Origin: Dehalococcoidia bacterium
Lineage (GTDB): Bacteria; Chloroflexota; Dehalococcoidia; Tepidiformales; Tepidiformaceae
Direction of reading: 5' to 3'
NCBI GenBank assembly: GCA_022826585.1
Contig: JAJDUR010000088.1
Span: 1-64,000, forward strand
Length of the DNA: 64,000 nucleotides
A program made the translations under genes and the position numbers. The notes under the pieces are model-generated. The model searched no databases. It saw nothing but the letters and a program-made list of their open reading frames with translations, and was not told the origin of the DNA. Positions within the stretch are counted from its first letter, which is position 1, and every line of letters starts with the position of its first letter. This document shows positions 16,608-26,959 of this stretch, one piece after another.

Positions 16608-18821
16608 TTGCCCGTGAAGTCCGTCACCTTCAACCAGGGGCTGTTGGTCGTGGGCCTTGTGGGTCTCACGTGGACGCTGTCCCAGGACTGGTCCGTGGTA
16701 GGAGCCCTGCATTCGGCCTACAAGGGCTCGGTGGCGTCCGGCTGGGTCCACACAGGCGCGGTGTTCCAGGGCCTTGCCCTTGCCCTCCCTGTCGCGACGG
16801 TCGCCATCGCCCTGCGACGCCTGGAGCGGAAGTCCGCTCCCATGAACTTCACCCAGCTACTGGTCGCGACAGGCCTGTTCGGCCTCATCATGGTGACCAC
16901 GACCGCCCCGTACACCCCCATTGTCCTGGAGGTCATTCTGGCGGGCCTGGCTGCTCCCTCGCCCGTCGGACCGATCCTCGCCCAGGTAGTCGCGTTCGCG
17001 ATTCCGCTGATCGTGATTGTGGTGGCTTGGGGCCGCCGTGCGCGGTGGGGCGCGGCACTCGACGAAGCCATCACAATCCCCCGGCTTGTCACCTGCCTGA
17101 CGCTCTTCGGCCTGATGGTTGCCGCCGCTGCCGTCGCCACCGCCACCGTGGTGTTGGGCGGCACCGGCGGGTTCGGGTCTACCTTCCGGGACGCGTCGGC
17201 GATCACCGTCATGGTGATCGGCGGCTTGCTTCTGCTGGCCCTGTTTGCGTTGCGGTCGCAGTGGGCGCTCGTTCCGGTGGAAGTCTCAGCCCGGCGGTTG
17301 TTCGTCACTGCAGGGTTGTTCGTGGCTGGCTCCCTCGGCTTCGCCGCAAATAGCGCTCTCGCCGTTGGCGGGCCGTTCCTGATCGCCGTCGTCATGGTGG
17401 CGGCACTGTTCTGGGCGAAGGCCATCGCTCGAGGGAACAGCAATGGCACTCCCACGACAACCGTCCTGGGGGGAACCCTGACGGCCGTAGGCCTGGTCGG
17501 CATCGCCCTCGCGACCGCCGGCGCGTTGCAGGTCGTGAGGGTCGCTTCTCCTGCCGGGTGGCCCCTGGAAGTAACCGTGTCGGGCTTTGTCATGGTGGGG
17601 ATGGCAGGCGTCCTTAACCTCGCCGCGCTATCCAGCGGTCTCCGGCGGTTGCGTGTTGGGCGCCCGGGAGAGTGGGCGATGCCGCGGGCTCGCGCCGTTC
17701 GCGTGTCACTCGTCACCTTTCAGCAAGCCCTGGAGGGCGTGGGGATTCTCGGACTCACGATCACGTTGGTGCTTGCCGTCTGGGCCATCCTGCTCTGGAT
17801 CAACATCGAGTTCCCCGACGGGGATCCGTCGGTTGCCGTCTCCCTTGCGCTGCTCCTGGTGGCGATCGTTCTCCCGCTCGCCATCGCCGGGACGAGAAGG
17901 GCCCTGCCTCCCGACTCCGTGGGCGACGGGCCCAGTGCCGCTGCCGGTCTTTCTTTCTCCGGCCTGCTCACGGTCGTGGGGCTCTTCGGGCTGGTCCTTG
18001 TCGCCGCCGCCTCGCCCATATCCGGGCTTGGCGTGTCCGTTGCGGTCTGGCAGGGGTACGGCCCCTGGAAGACCATGCTCACCCTCCAGGTGGTCGCGTT
18101 CGCCGTGCCCCTCGCGATCATTGCCGCTGCTCGAGTCAGGGGCTGGCACGCTACCCGGTCTGCAGACGGCGACAGCGATGCCATTACCCTGCCCCGGCTG
18201 GCCCTCGCCCTCGCCCTCCTGGGTCCGGCGATCGTGGCCACGGGCCTTCCCGGCCTTCCCGATGTCTTCCTGGGCGAAGCGTCCACGACGTCCCTCAACC
18301 CGATGCCCCTGGCCCTGGTCCAGGTCGTCGCGGGTGGTGTTGTCCTGGGCGCGGGGCTGCTGATGATCCTGAGTGGGGAGAGCCGGCTGGCGACCCGCTT
18401 CAGGAACGCCGGCCTCCCGGTGACCGTGGCCCTCTTGGCCCTCAGCGTTGTCGTGGTCGTCTCCAGCTACTGGGGCGTCACGTGGTGGAGTCTCACCGAG
18501 CTTCCCGGCTACCACACCGGGGCACTGCTGCCCATCTCGCTTGCCGGACTGGCCGTCGTCACGTTCCTCTGGTTCCGCTCCGATGAGGACGTGTCTCCGG
18601 AGGCGGCCTCCTTCATCGCCATGGGCCGGCGCGTCAGTGTCCGCCTCCTGGGCCTCGCCTTCGTGATTGCCGGGACACCGGGGTTGGTCGAGATCGTGAT
18701 TCGATACCCCACGCGCGGCTACGCCATCCTGATGATCGGAGTCTTCGCTCTCGCCTACTTGATCAACGTGTGGCCCCTGGTGGGGGCGGCAAGGGATCTG
18801 CGGACCCAGTTCGCGGAGTAG
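16608..18821 (+). CDS. Large multi-pass membrane protein made of two repeated halves, family unknown
   Basis: Encodes 737 aa from TTG 16608 (GTG 16614 is an alternative; GAGAGG precedes both). I count roughly twenty hydrophobic segments. The two halves match in order at an offset near 368 residues: TFNQGLLVVGLVGLTWTL (7) with TFQQALEGVGILGLTITL (370), QVVAFAIPLIVI (126) with QVVAFAVPLAII (494), and AITIPRLVTCLTLFGL (154) with AITLPRLALALALLGP (525). I recognise no catalytic or transport motif. It stands alone between an amidase and convergent ccsB. Confidence 0.75.
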   Translation: MPVKSVTFNQGLLVVGLVGLTWTLSQDWSVVGALHSAYKGSVASGWVHTGAVFQGLALALPVATVAIALRRLERKSAPMNFTQLLVATGLFGLIMVTTTAPYTPIVLEVILAGLAAPSPVGPILAQVVAFAIPLIVIVVAWGRRARWGAALDEAITIPRLVTCLTLFGLMVAAAAVATATVVLGGTGGFGSTFRDASAITVMVIGGLLLLALFALRSQWALVPVEVSARRLFVTAGLFVAGSLGFAANSALAVGGPFLIAVVMVAALFWAKAIARGNSNGTPTTTVLGGTLTAVGLVGIALATAGALQVVRVASPAGWPLEVTVSGFVMVGMAGVLNLAALSSGLRRLRVGRPGEWAMPRARAVRVSLVTFQQALEGVGILGLTITLVLAVWAILLWINIEFPDGDPSVAVSLALLLVAIVLPLAIAGTRRALPPDSVGDGPSAAAGLSFSGLLTVVGLFGLVLVAAASPISGLGVSVAVWQGYGPWKTMLTLQVVAFAVPLAIIAAARVRGWHATRSADGDSDAITLPRLALALALLGPAIVATGLPGLPDVFLGEASTTSLNPMPLALVQVVAGGVVLGAGLLMILSGESRLATRFRNAGLPVTVALLALSVVVVVSSYWGVTWWSLTELPGYHTGALLPISLAGLAVVTFLWFRSDEDVSPEAASFIAMGRRVSVRLLGLAFVIAGTPGLVEIVIRYPTRGYAILMIGVFALAYLINVWPLVGAARDLRTQFAE

Positions 18822-18831
18822 ACCCCGCCCC

Positions 18832-19779
18832 TTACACCCCCGCGTAGCTGTGCAGGCCCGTGATCCAGAGGTTCACCCCGAAGTAGGTGAACAGCATCAG
18901 CGCGTACATCGCTACCAGCCACCACATCGGGTCGGGACGCCAGCTGCGCTGGAACCGCCTCGGGATGATCCAGCGGATGATCGGCGCCCCCGCCACCGAC
19001 CCCTCCCCAGCCCGCGCGTGGAAGTACGCCGCCAGCGCCAGCAGCACCACCAGCGCGCTCGTCTCCTTCGGGTCCCAGCCCCAGTAGCGCCCCCAGGCGC
19101 TGTTCGCCCACCACGCTCCCAGCGCGATGCCCAGCGCCAGCAGCGGGAACCCCACCAGCACCGCCCGGTGCGCGAGGTCGCCCGCCGCCTCCCCGCTCGG
19201 CAGCGGCGCGAACCGCCGCCGCCCCTCGCCGCCCTGCACCAGGTAGATCACCGCCGCGCTGAACGCCACCGTCAGAACCGCGTACGAAACCATCACCACG
19301 CTCACATGGAGGGTCAGCAGGGGACCGTTCTGGAGGGCGGGAATGAGGGGGATCACCTCGTCCGGGAAGACCGTCGCGATGCCCAGGAGCGCCGTCACGA
19401 TCGGCAGCGCCACGAACCCGAAGCGCCGCCCCCCGGCCGTCCGCTCGAACGCCAGCCAGGCCACGGACACGCCCCACGCGAGCGCCACCGTGTACTCGTA
19501 CAGGTTGGAGAGGGGCGCGTGCTCGACCGCGATCCAGCGCGCGATCAGCGACACCGTGAGCGCCGTCGCCGTCAGCGCCGCGAACGCCGTCGCCAGCCGC
19601 CCGATACCGGCGTTCGGCGTGCCCGTCGCCCCCGAGACGGTCACAGGTCCGGCCGAGGTCTGTGCGCTCAGCCGTCGCAGCGACAGCGACGCGCTGGCAA
19701 CGTGCGCCACGTACGTCGCCGAGGCGATCCCGGCCAGCGCGAGGCCGGTCCAGAACAGGTAGCTCGCAAGCTCCACCAT
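18832..19779 (-). CDS. ccsB: Cytochrome c biogenesis protein CcsB/ResC (CcsA family)
   Basis: Encodes 315 aa with about eight membrane segments. The haem-handling tryptophan-rich WWD motif is present as WGRYWGWDPKET, with conserved histidines in flanking loops (LTLHVSVV, DLAHRAV). In system II, this protein with ResB/Ccs1 exports haem and attaches it to CxxCH apocytochromes outside the membrane. The partner resB is not in the window. TACAAT 8 bases before the ATG suggests a leaderless mRNA. Confidence 0.9.
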   Translation of the reverse strand: MVELASYLFWTGLALAGIASATYVAHVASASLSLRRLSAQTSAGPVTVSGATGTPNAGIGRLATAFAALTATALTVSLIARWIAVEHAPLSNLYEYTVALAWGVSVAWLAFERTAGGRRFGFVALPIVTALLGIATVFPDEVIPLIPALQNGPLLTLHVSVVMVSYAVLTVAFSAAVIYLVQGGEGRRRFAPLPSGEAAGDLAHRAVLVGFPLLALGIALGAWWANSAWGRYWGWDPKETSALVVLLALAAYFHARAGEGSVAGAPIIRWIIPRRFQRSWRPDPMWWLVAMYALMLFTYFGVNLWITGLHSYAGV

Positions 19780-19787
19780 CGACCCTG

Positions 19788-19793
19788 ATTGTA
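19788..19793 (-). promoter_or_regulatory. -10-like TACAAT for leaderless ccsB
   Basis: Minus-strand TACAAT ends 8 bases before the ccsB ATG with no Shine-Dalgarno in between. Confidence 0.45.
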
Positions 19794-19874
19794 TCGCCGC
19801 GCCCCCGCACGGACCCGTTCCGGGCGGCCCGTAGAATGCGCCCGTCGCGGCCCCCGCCGCAGGAAGGGAACCCG

Positions 19875-20816
19875 ATGGCAGCCAACGGCAAGCCCCACTT
19901 CGGCGTGAACGTGCCCCAGATCAAGCGCACCTGGGAGGAGGCGAGCGCCGCCGCCCTCGAGTTCGAGTCCCTCGGCTTCGACTCCATCTGGGTGAACGAC
20001 CACCTCTACGGGCCGCAGTCCCCGAGCATCCCCATCCTCGAGGCCTGGAGCGCCGTGTCCGCCCTCGCCGCCGTCACCGAGCGCGTCGAGATCGGCACGC
20101 TCGTCACGCCCGCCGGGATGCGCAACCCCGCGCACCTCGGCAAGGTCATCGCCACCGCCGACGAGATCGCGGGCGGCCGCATCATCCCCGGCCTCGGCGG
20201 CGGCTGGATGGAGCGCGAGTTCACCGACTTCGGCATGCCCTTCCTCTCCACCCGCGAGCGCCTGCGCCAGCTCGAGGAGACGGTCGTTCTGCTCAAGCGC
20301 ATGTGGACCGACGACGAACCCGTCACCTACGCGGGCAAGCACGTGCGCGTTGAGAACCTCGTCTGCGAACCGAAACCGCCTCGCACCCCGCCCATCCTCA
20401 TCGGCGGCGCGGGCGAGCGCGTCACCCTGCGCATCGCCGCGCGGCACGCCGACATCTACAACAACCTCGCCGGCCACCACTCGAACCTCGCCCGCAAGGT
20501 CGAGGTCCTGCGCGAGCACTGCGCCGACATCGGCCGTGACCCCGACGAGATCAGGGTCAGCCAGCAGACTCTCGTGACCATCGCCCCTGACGAGGCCTCG
20601 GCCGGGCCCATGATCGAGCGCGCCCAGAAGATCTTCGGCGGCCACCTCGGCGATCCCACCGGCCCCCTCGCCCTCTCCGGCAGCCCCGAGCGCATCCGCG
20701 ACCAGATCGCCGCCAACCGCGAGGCCGGCTGCGACATGTTCGTCATCGAGTTCTTCGGCCGCGACACGAGGGAACCGGCACGGCTCTTCGCCGAGAAGGT
20801 CCTGCCGTACGTCTAG
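19875..20816 (+). CDS. LLM-class F420/flavin-dependent oxidoreductase
   Basis: Encodes 313 aa. Luciferase-like TIM barrel markers are FGVNVPQ at the N-terminus, ALEFESLGFDSIWVNDHL, RVEIGTLVTPAGMRNPAHLGK, the GRIIPGLGGGW loop and PPILIGGAGERVTLRIAARHAD. Spacing and wording fit the F420-type subgroup, but the cofactor cannot be proved from sequence. AGGAAGGG precedes the ATG at 19875, and TAGAAT at 19832-19837 is a candidate -10. The substrate is unknown. Confidence 0.88.
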   Translation: MAANGKPHFGVNVPQIKRTWEEASAAALEFESLGFDSIWVNDHLYGPQSPSIPILEAWSAVSALAAVTERVEIGTLVTPAGMRNPAHLGKVIATADEIAGGRIIPGLGGGWMEREFTDFGMPFLSTRERLRQLEETVVLLKRMWTDDEPVTYAGKHVRVENLVCEPKPPRTPPILIGGAGERVTLRIAARHADIYNNLAGHHSNLARKVEVLREHCADIGRDPDEIRVSQQTLVTIAPDEASAGPMIERAQKIFGGHLGDPTGPLALSGSPERIRDQIAANREAGCDMFVIEFFGRDTREPARLFAEKVLPYV

Positions 20817-20828
20817 CGGCCGCCAACG

Positions 20829-20844
20829 CGCCCCCTGCGGGGCG
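20829..20844 (+). terminator. Short GC hairpin after the LLM oxidoreductase
   Basis: CGCCCC (20829-20834) pairs with GGGGCG (20839-20844) across a 4-base loop. No T-run follows, and the tRNA-Sec -10 begins 4 bases later, so it may be a weak terminator or chance. Confidence 0.3.
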
Positions 20845-20847
20845 GGG

Positions 20848-20853
20848 TAGGAT
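20848..20853 (+). promoter_or_regulatory. -10-like TAGGAT for tRNA-Sec
   Basis: TAGGAT ends 11 bases before the first base of the tRNA. It fits the TANNNT pattern seen across the window. Confidence 0.4.
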
Positions 20854-20864
20854 GGCCAGTCCGG

Positions 20865-20962
20865 GGGAGTGGATAGGGCCCGGTGGTCCTCGCCGTCTTC
20901 AAAACGGTCGCCTCGTCGCCAGCGCGGCGAGGGGTGGGTTCGACTCCCATGCACTCCCGCCA
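20865..20962 (+). tRNA. selC: Selenocysteine tRNA (anticodon UCA)
   Basis: A 98-base tRNA with encoded CCA. The anticodon loop CTTCAAA gives TCA at 20899-20901. Features specific to tRNA-Sec are a 6-bp D-stem (20875-20880 with 20885-20890) closing a 4-base loop, and a long variable arm with a 9-bp stem. The T-arm GTGGG-TTCGACT-CCCAT leaves an 8-base acceptor 3' strand. Seven acceptor pairs form cleanly; the eighth would be G-G. The discriminator is G. It reads UGA as selenocysteine with SelA, SelB and SelD, none of which is in the window. Confidence 0.93.
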
Positions 20963-20991
20963 CAGCAACGCCAGCGCGGCGCTCTTCTCCC

Positions 20992-23629
<2,638 letters not shown>

Positions 23630-23670
23630 GCGGAAGCCCGTTCACCCGCCGATCACACCCCCGCCGCAGC

Positions 23671-24441
23671 ATGAGTACCGTGACAACTGCAACCATCGAA
23701 CGAGACCTCACCGACCGAAAGATCTACCTCGAGATCGCCCACAACGTCCGCCACCTGGGCGGCCACCCCACCGCCGCCGGTCACCAGACGACCGCCACCG
23801 ACCTCGTCCGCAGCGGCAGCCTGCATGAGCTGACCGAATCGGGCCTGGCCGCCCTCGCCGACCTGGGTGTGCGCCTGGTGGTCGACTTCCGCTCCGACAT
23901 CGAGCACGAGACCTACCCCACGCCCGACCTGGCGAGCTACGACATCACCGTCATCGAGGCGCCCGTGTTCCAGGCGGATTACTCCCCCGGCGCCCTCGCG
24001 CGGCGGGACGAGTATCCCGGCCACGCCGCCACCTACCGGCAGTTCCTCACCGAGGGAGGCGGCGCCTACCGCACCCTCTTCGAGACCATCGCCACGGCCT
24101 CCGGGCCGGTCCTCTTCCACTGCGCCGTCGGCAAGGACCGCACCGGGGTGGCCGCGGCGCTCCTGCTGGAGCTCGCGGGCGTCCCCGACGAGCACATCGT
24201 CGCCGACTACGCCCTCTCGACTTCCGAACTCGAGCCGGTCGTCGAGGAGCGTATGGACCGCTTCGAGGAATACGGCATCAGCATCGAGACGGGCCGCATG
24301 ATGATGGCCGCCCCGCCCCGCGACATGGAGCTCACGCTCGACTTCATCCGCAGCCGCTGGGGCTCCGCCGCCGGCTACCTGGGCGCCCTCGGCCTCGCTC
24401 CCGCCGCCATCGAGGCCGTGCGCGCACGCATGCTTTCCTGA
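23671..24441 (+). CDS. Tyrosine phosphatase family protein (Tyr_phosphatase3 type)
   Basis: Encodes 256 aa from ATG 23671. The phosphatase P-loop is HCAVGKDRTG (Cys151, Arg157), with NVRHLGG and VVDFRSDIEHE upstream as in the Y-phosphatase-2/3 group (MptpB-like). Members dephosphorylate phosphotyrosine, phosphoserine or phosphoinositides. A GTG at 23626 overlaps the trmO stop (GTGA) and is an alternative start adding 15 residues. Neither start has a good Shine-Dalgarno. Probably co-transcribed with trmO. Confidence 0.87.
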   Translation: MSTVTTATIERDLTDRKIYLEIAHNVRHLGGHPTAAGHQTTATDLVRSGSLHELTESGLAALADLGVRLVVDFRSDIEHETYPTPDLASYDITVIEAPVFQADYSPGALARRDEYPGHAATYRQFLTEGGGAYRTLFETIATASGPVLFHCAVGKDRTGVAAALLLELAGVPDEHIVADYALSTSELEPVVEERMDRFEEYGISIETGRMMMAAPPRDMELTLDFIRSRWGSAAGYLGALGLAPAAIEAVRARMLS

Positions 24442-24497
24442 GGCCGCCCTCAGGCGTTGCCTCCCCCGGGACTCACGCCGCGAAGGGGGAAAGACGT

Positions 24498-24521
24498 GCC
24501 CTTCCCGCGATCGGGGAGGGC
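24498..24521 (+). terminator. Terminator-like hairpin between the phosphatase and tRNA-Ser
   Basis: GCCCTTCCC (24498-24506) pairs with GGGGAGGGC (24513-24521), nine pairs with one G-T, around a 6-base loop. It sits between two convergent units, where a two-way terminator is expected. Neither flank is a strong T-run. Confidence 0.45.
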
Positions 24522-24558
24522 CCTCTTGTGCCGGAAAATTCAGTCAGAGAAGGCTGGG

Positions 24559-24646
24559 TGGCGGAGAGGGGGAGATTCGAACTCCCGGTGCATTGCTGCA
24601 CACCGCTTTTCGAGAACGGTACCATAAGCCACTCGGACACCTCTCC
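24559..24646 (-). tRNA. tRNA-Ser (anticodon CGA)
   Basis: The minus strand folds into a class II tRNA with acceptor GGAGAGG/CCTCTCC, discriminator G and encoded CCA. The anticodon loop CTCGAAA gives CGA (plus 24610-24612), reading UCG. The long variable arm (TGTGCAGCAATGCA) and G discriminator are serine identity elements. The T-arm is GGGAG-TTCGAAT-CTCCC. Confidence 0.95.
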
Positions 24647-24701
24647 GGGATCGATCCTAGCAACGTCCCTGAGTGCGCGCGAAACCGGGAAGGAGACGCC
24701 C

Positions 24702-26267
24702 GTGGAACCCTTCACCGTCGCCTGCTGCCAGGTCCGCGCCTTCGACCTCGAAGACGCCGAGGAGAACCTCCAGGGCCTCCTCCGCGCCCTCGATGAGGCC
24801 GGCAAGGCCGGCGCCCAGCTCGTCGCCCTGCCCGAGTGCGCCTACCCCGCCTACTACGTCCGCGACTCCGACCCCTACGCCCGCTCCGGCGTGCGCCCCT
24901 TCGAGGAAGTGGCCGCCCTCTTCGGCGCCAAGGCGCGCGAATACGGCTACTGGCTCGCCGCCGGCATGGCCGTCCCCCACGACGACGGCTCCCTCACCAA
25001 CAGCGGCGTCATCTTCGACCCCACCGGCGCGATGGTCGGGCGCTACGACAAGGGCTTCCTCTGGCACTTCGACAATTTCTGGTTCCGGCGGGGCGACGCC
25101 TTCCCCGTCTTCGACGCTGGCTTCGCCCGCTTCGGCGTCCTCATCTGCGCCGACGGCCGCCAGCCCGAGATCGCCCGCTCCCTCGCCGTCAACGGCGCCG
25201 AGGTCATCCTCGACCTGACCGCCTGGGTCTCCTGGGCCAGCACCGTCGAGCAGCTCAGCACCACCCAGTGCGAGTACCTCATGCCCGCCCGCGCCTTCGA
25301 GAACGGCGTCTGGGTGGCGGCCGCGGACAAGTGGGGACCCGAGGACGAGACGCTCATCTACGCCGGGCGCTCCTGTGTCATCGACCCCCGGGGCGCCACC
25401 CGCGTGGCCGCGCCCAGCACGGGCGATACCGTCGTCACCTACACCATCGATCCAACCACGGCGCCCCCCGCCACCGTTCCCCGCCGCCCCAGCCTCTACG
25501 GCCGCCTGACGGAGCCCTGGGAGGCGGCCCCCGCGAAAGCCCTGCTCGAAGAGCCGATGGTTCCCGCCGAGGAGAACCGGCGCATCGCCGTCGTCCCCGG
25601 CTCGGACGACCTCTTCGATACTAGCGCGCTCATCTCGCGCTACGAGGCGCTCCGCGCCCAGGACTGCGACCTCGCCGTGTTCGGCGGGAGCCCCGGCAGC
25701 GAGGGCTGGCAGGCGGCCATGCCCGCCATCGAGAAGGCCGTCCGCGCGAACGGCGGCTCCCTCGCCTTCGCCGTCGCCACCAGCGGCTGCACCATGGAGC
25801 AGGCCGCCGTCCTCGTCACCCCCGACGAGACCGTCGAGCACCGCGCCACCCACGGCCGCGGCATCGACCTCGGCGAGTCGACCGCGCCCGTCACCCCCAC
25901 CGCCGCCGGCAACGTCGGCCTGCTCTGTGGCGATGAGGGCCTCGCGCCCGAAGTGGGCCGCTGCCTCGCTCTCGAGGGCGCCGACGTGCTCGCCTGGCCC
26001 GGCTTCGGCGACCACCCCATGAACGAGCGCATCGCCCGCACCCGCAGCGACGAGAACCGCGTCTATACCGCCGCCGCCTGGGAGGGCGGAGGCACGATCA
26101 CGGCCCCCACCGGCGCCCCCCTCACCGCCGTCCCCGGCGATACGGGCGTGGCCATGGCCGCGCAGGTCAACCGCGCCAACGCCCGTTGGAAGGACATGGC
26201 CCCGGGAACGCACGCCCTGCGCGACCGCGTGCCCGTCGCCTACGGCGCGCTCGTCTCCGATCGGTAG
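24702..26267 (+). CDS. Carbon-nitrogen hydrolase with a second, degenerate nitrilase domain
   Basis: Encodes 521 aa from GTG 24702, with AGGAG 6 bases upstream. Domain 1 (about 1-265) is a complete nitrilase-superfamily fold with E45 (LPECAYP), K117 (YDKGFLW) and C149 (LICADGR). Domain 2 (about 290-515) repeats the fold pattern: VGLLCGDEGLAPEVGRCLALEGADVLAW lines up with FGVLICADGRQPEIARSLAVNGAEVIL. In it the Glu position is Gly, the Cys position is Gly and no Lys is in place. Likely an amidase or nitrilase acting on a small carboxamide, with domain 2 structural. Confidence 0.85.
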   Translation: MEPFTVACCQVRAFDLEDAEENLQGLLRALDEAGKAGAQLVALPECAYPAYYVRDSDPYARSGVRPFEEVAALFGAKAREYGYWLAAGMAVPHDDGSLTNSGVIFDPTGAMVGRYDKGFLWHFDNFWFRRGDAFPVFDAGFARFGVLICADGRQPEIARSLAVNGAEVILDLTAWVSWASTVEQLSTTQCEYLMPARAFENGVWVAAADKWGPEDETLIYAGRSCVIDPRGATRVAAPSTGDTVVTYTIDPTTAPPATVPRRPSLYGRLTEPWEAAPAKALLEEPMVPAEENRRIAVVPGSDDLFDTSALISRYEALRAQDCDLAVFGGSPGSEGWQAAMPAIEKAVRANGGSLAFAVATSGCTMEQAAVLVTPDETVEHRATHGRGIDLGESTAPVTPTAAGNVGLLCGDEGLAPEVGRCLALEGADVLAWPGFGDHPMNERIARTRSDENRVYTAAAWEGGGTITAPTGAPLTAVPGDTGVAMAAQVNRANARWKDMAPGTHALRDRVPVAYGALVSDR

Positions 26268-26283
26268 GCGATAGGGGCGGCGG

Positions 26284-26907
26284 CTAGCTGCCGCGCGGCT
26301 TCAGGACCTCGACCGTCAGCTCGCTCGGGATGGAACTGCGCGTCACCGAGAGGCGCGGCCGGGGCTCCGGCGTCGCCCCCGCCTCGCTCAGGAACCGGTC
26401 GATCGGGTCCAGGTGCATGCTGTCGAGGTCCGTGCGGTAGTTCATCGGCACCACGATGTTCGGGTCGATGCGCTGCATCAGGTCCGCCGCCTCCGAGGCC
26501 GACAGCGACCCGCCCCCGCCCACCGGCATCAGCAGCACGTCCACGTTTTCGAAGTGCTCGAGCACGGAGGCGTCGGGCTGCGTGTCCGGCAGCCCCAGGT
26601 GGACGATGTTGACCCCGTCGATCTCGTAGGCGAAGGCCATCGTCCGTCCGTCCTCGCGGGGGACGGTGATGCCCGTCACGAGGATGCCCCGCACCTCGTA
26701 CTCGCCCGGCGCCTTGAACACGCGCGGGTCCCCCTGCACGCCGTCGTGGTTGCTGATGGCGGGGTCGTCGCTGCGGCTCAGCGTCACGATCTCGGCGGTC
26801 GTGCGGCCCAGGCTGTAGCCCGTCGAAGCCGCCACCGGGTCGGTCAGGACGGCGCCCTCGCGGCCGCGAAGACGGAAACAGGTGCGCCCGAGCCAGCTGA
26901 TCTCCAC
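26284..26907 (-). CDS. MBL-fold (Lactamase_B_3-like) protein without the HxHxDH motif
   Basis: Encodes 207 aa. The start MEISWLGRTCFRLRG and DPVAASTGYSLG, FKAPGEYEVRGILVTGI and VVVPMNYRT follow UlaG-like MBL-fold proteins. The metal motif expected after IVTLS is missing: the sequence is SRSDDPAISNHDG instead of SHxHxDH. It may be a pseudo-hydrolase. TACGAT 7 bases before GTG 26907 supports this start; ATG 26916 would lie inside the -10 and adds three residues not typical of the family. Confidence 0.78.
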   Translation of the reverse strand: MEISWLGRTCFRLRGREGAVLTDPVAASTGYSLGRTTAEIVTLSRSDDPAISNHDGVQGDPRVFKAPGEYEVRGILVTGITVPREDGRTMAFAYEIDGVNIVHLGLPDTQPDASVLEHFENVDVLLMPVGGGGSLSASEAADLMQRIDPNIVVPMNYRTDLDSMHLDPIDRFLSEAGATPEPRPRLSVTRSSIPSELTVEVLKPRGS

Positions 26908-26914
26908 TGGCCGC

Positions 26915-26920
26915 ATCGTA
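26915..26920 (-). promoter_or_regulatory. -10-like TACGAT deciding the MBL-fold start
   Basis: Minus-strand TACGAT overlaps the first in-frame ATG and ends 7 bases before GTG 26907, favouring the GTG as the leaderless start. Confidence 0.45.
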
Positions 26921-26959
26921 CCGGCGGCCCGCCGAACGCGGAAGGAATCGGTCTGGCGC

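Noticed and set aside
26914..26916. ATG 26916 as the MBL-fold protein start
   Set aside because: It lies inside the TACGAT -10-like hexamer, and the family N-terminus begins at the GTG three codons later.
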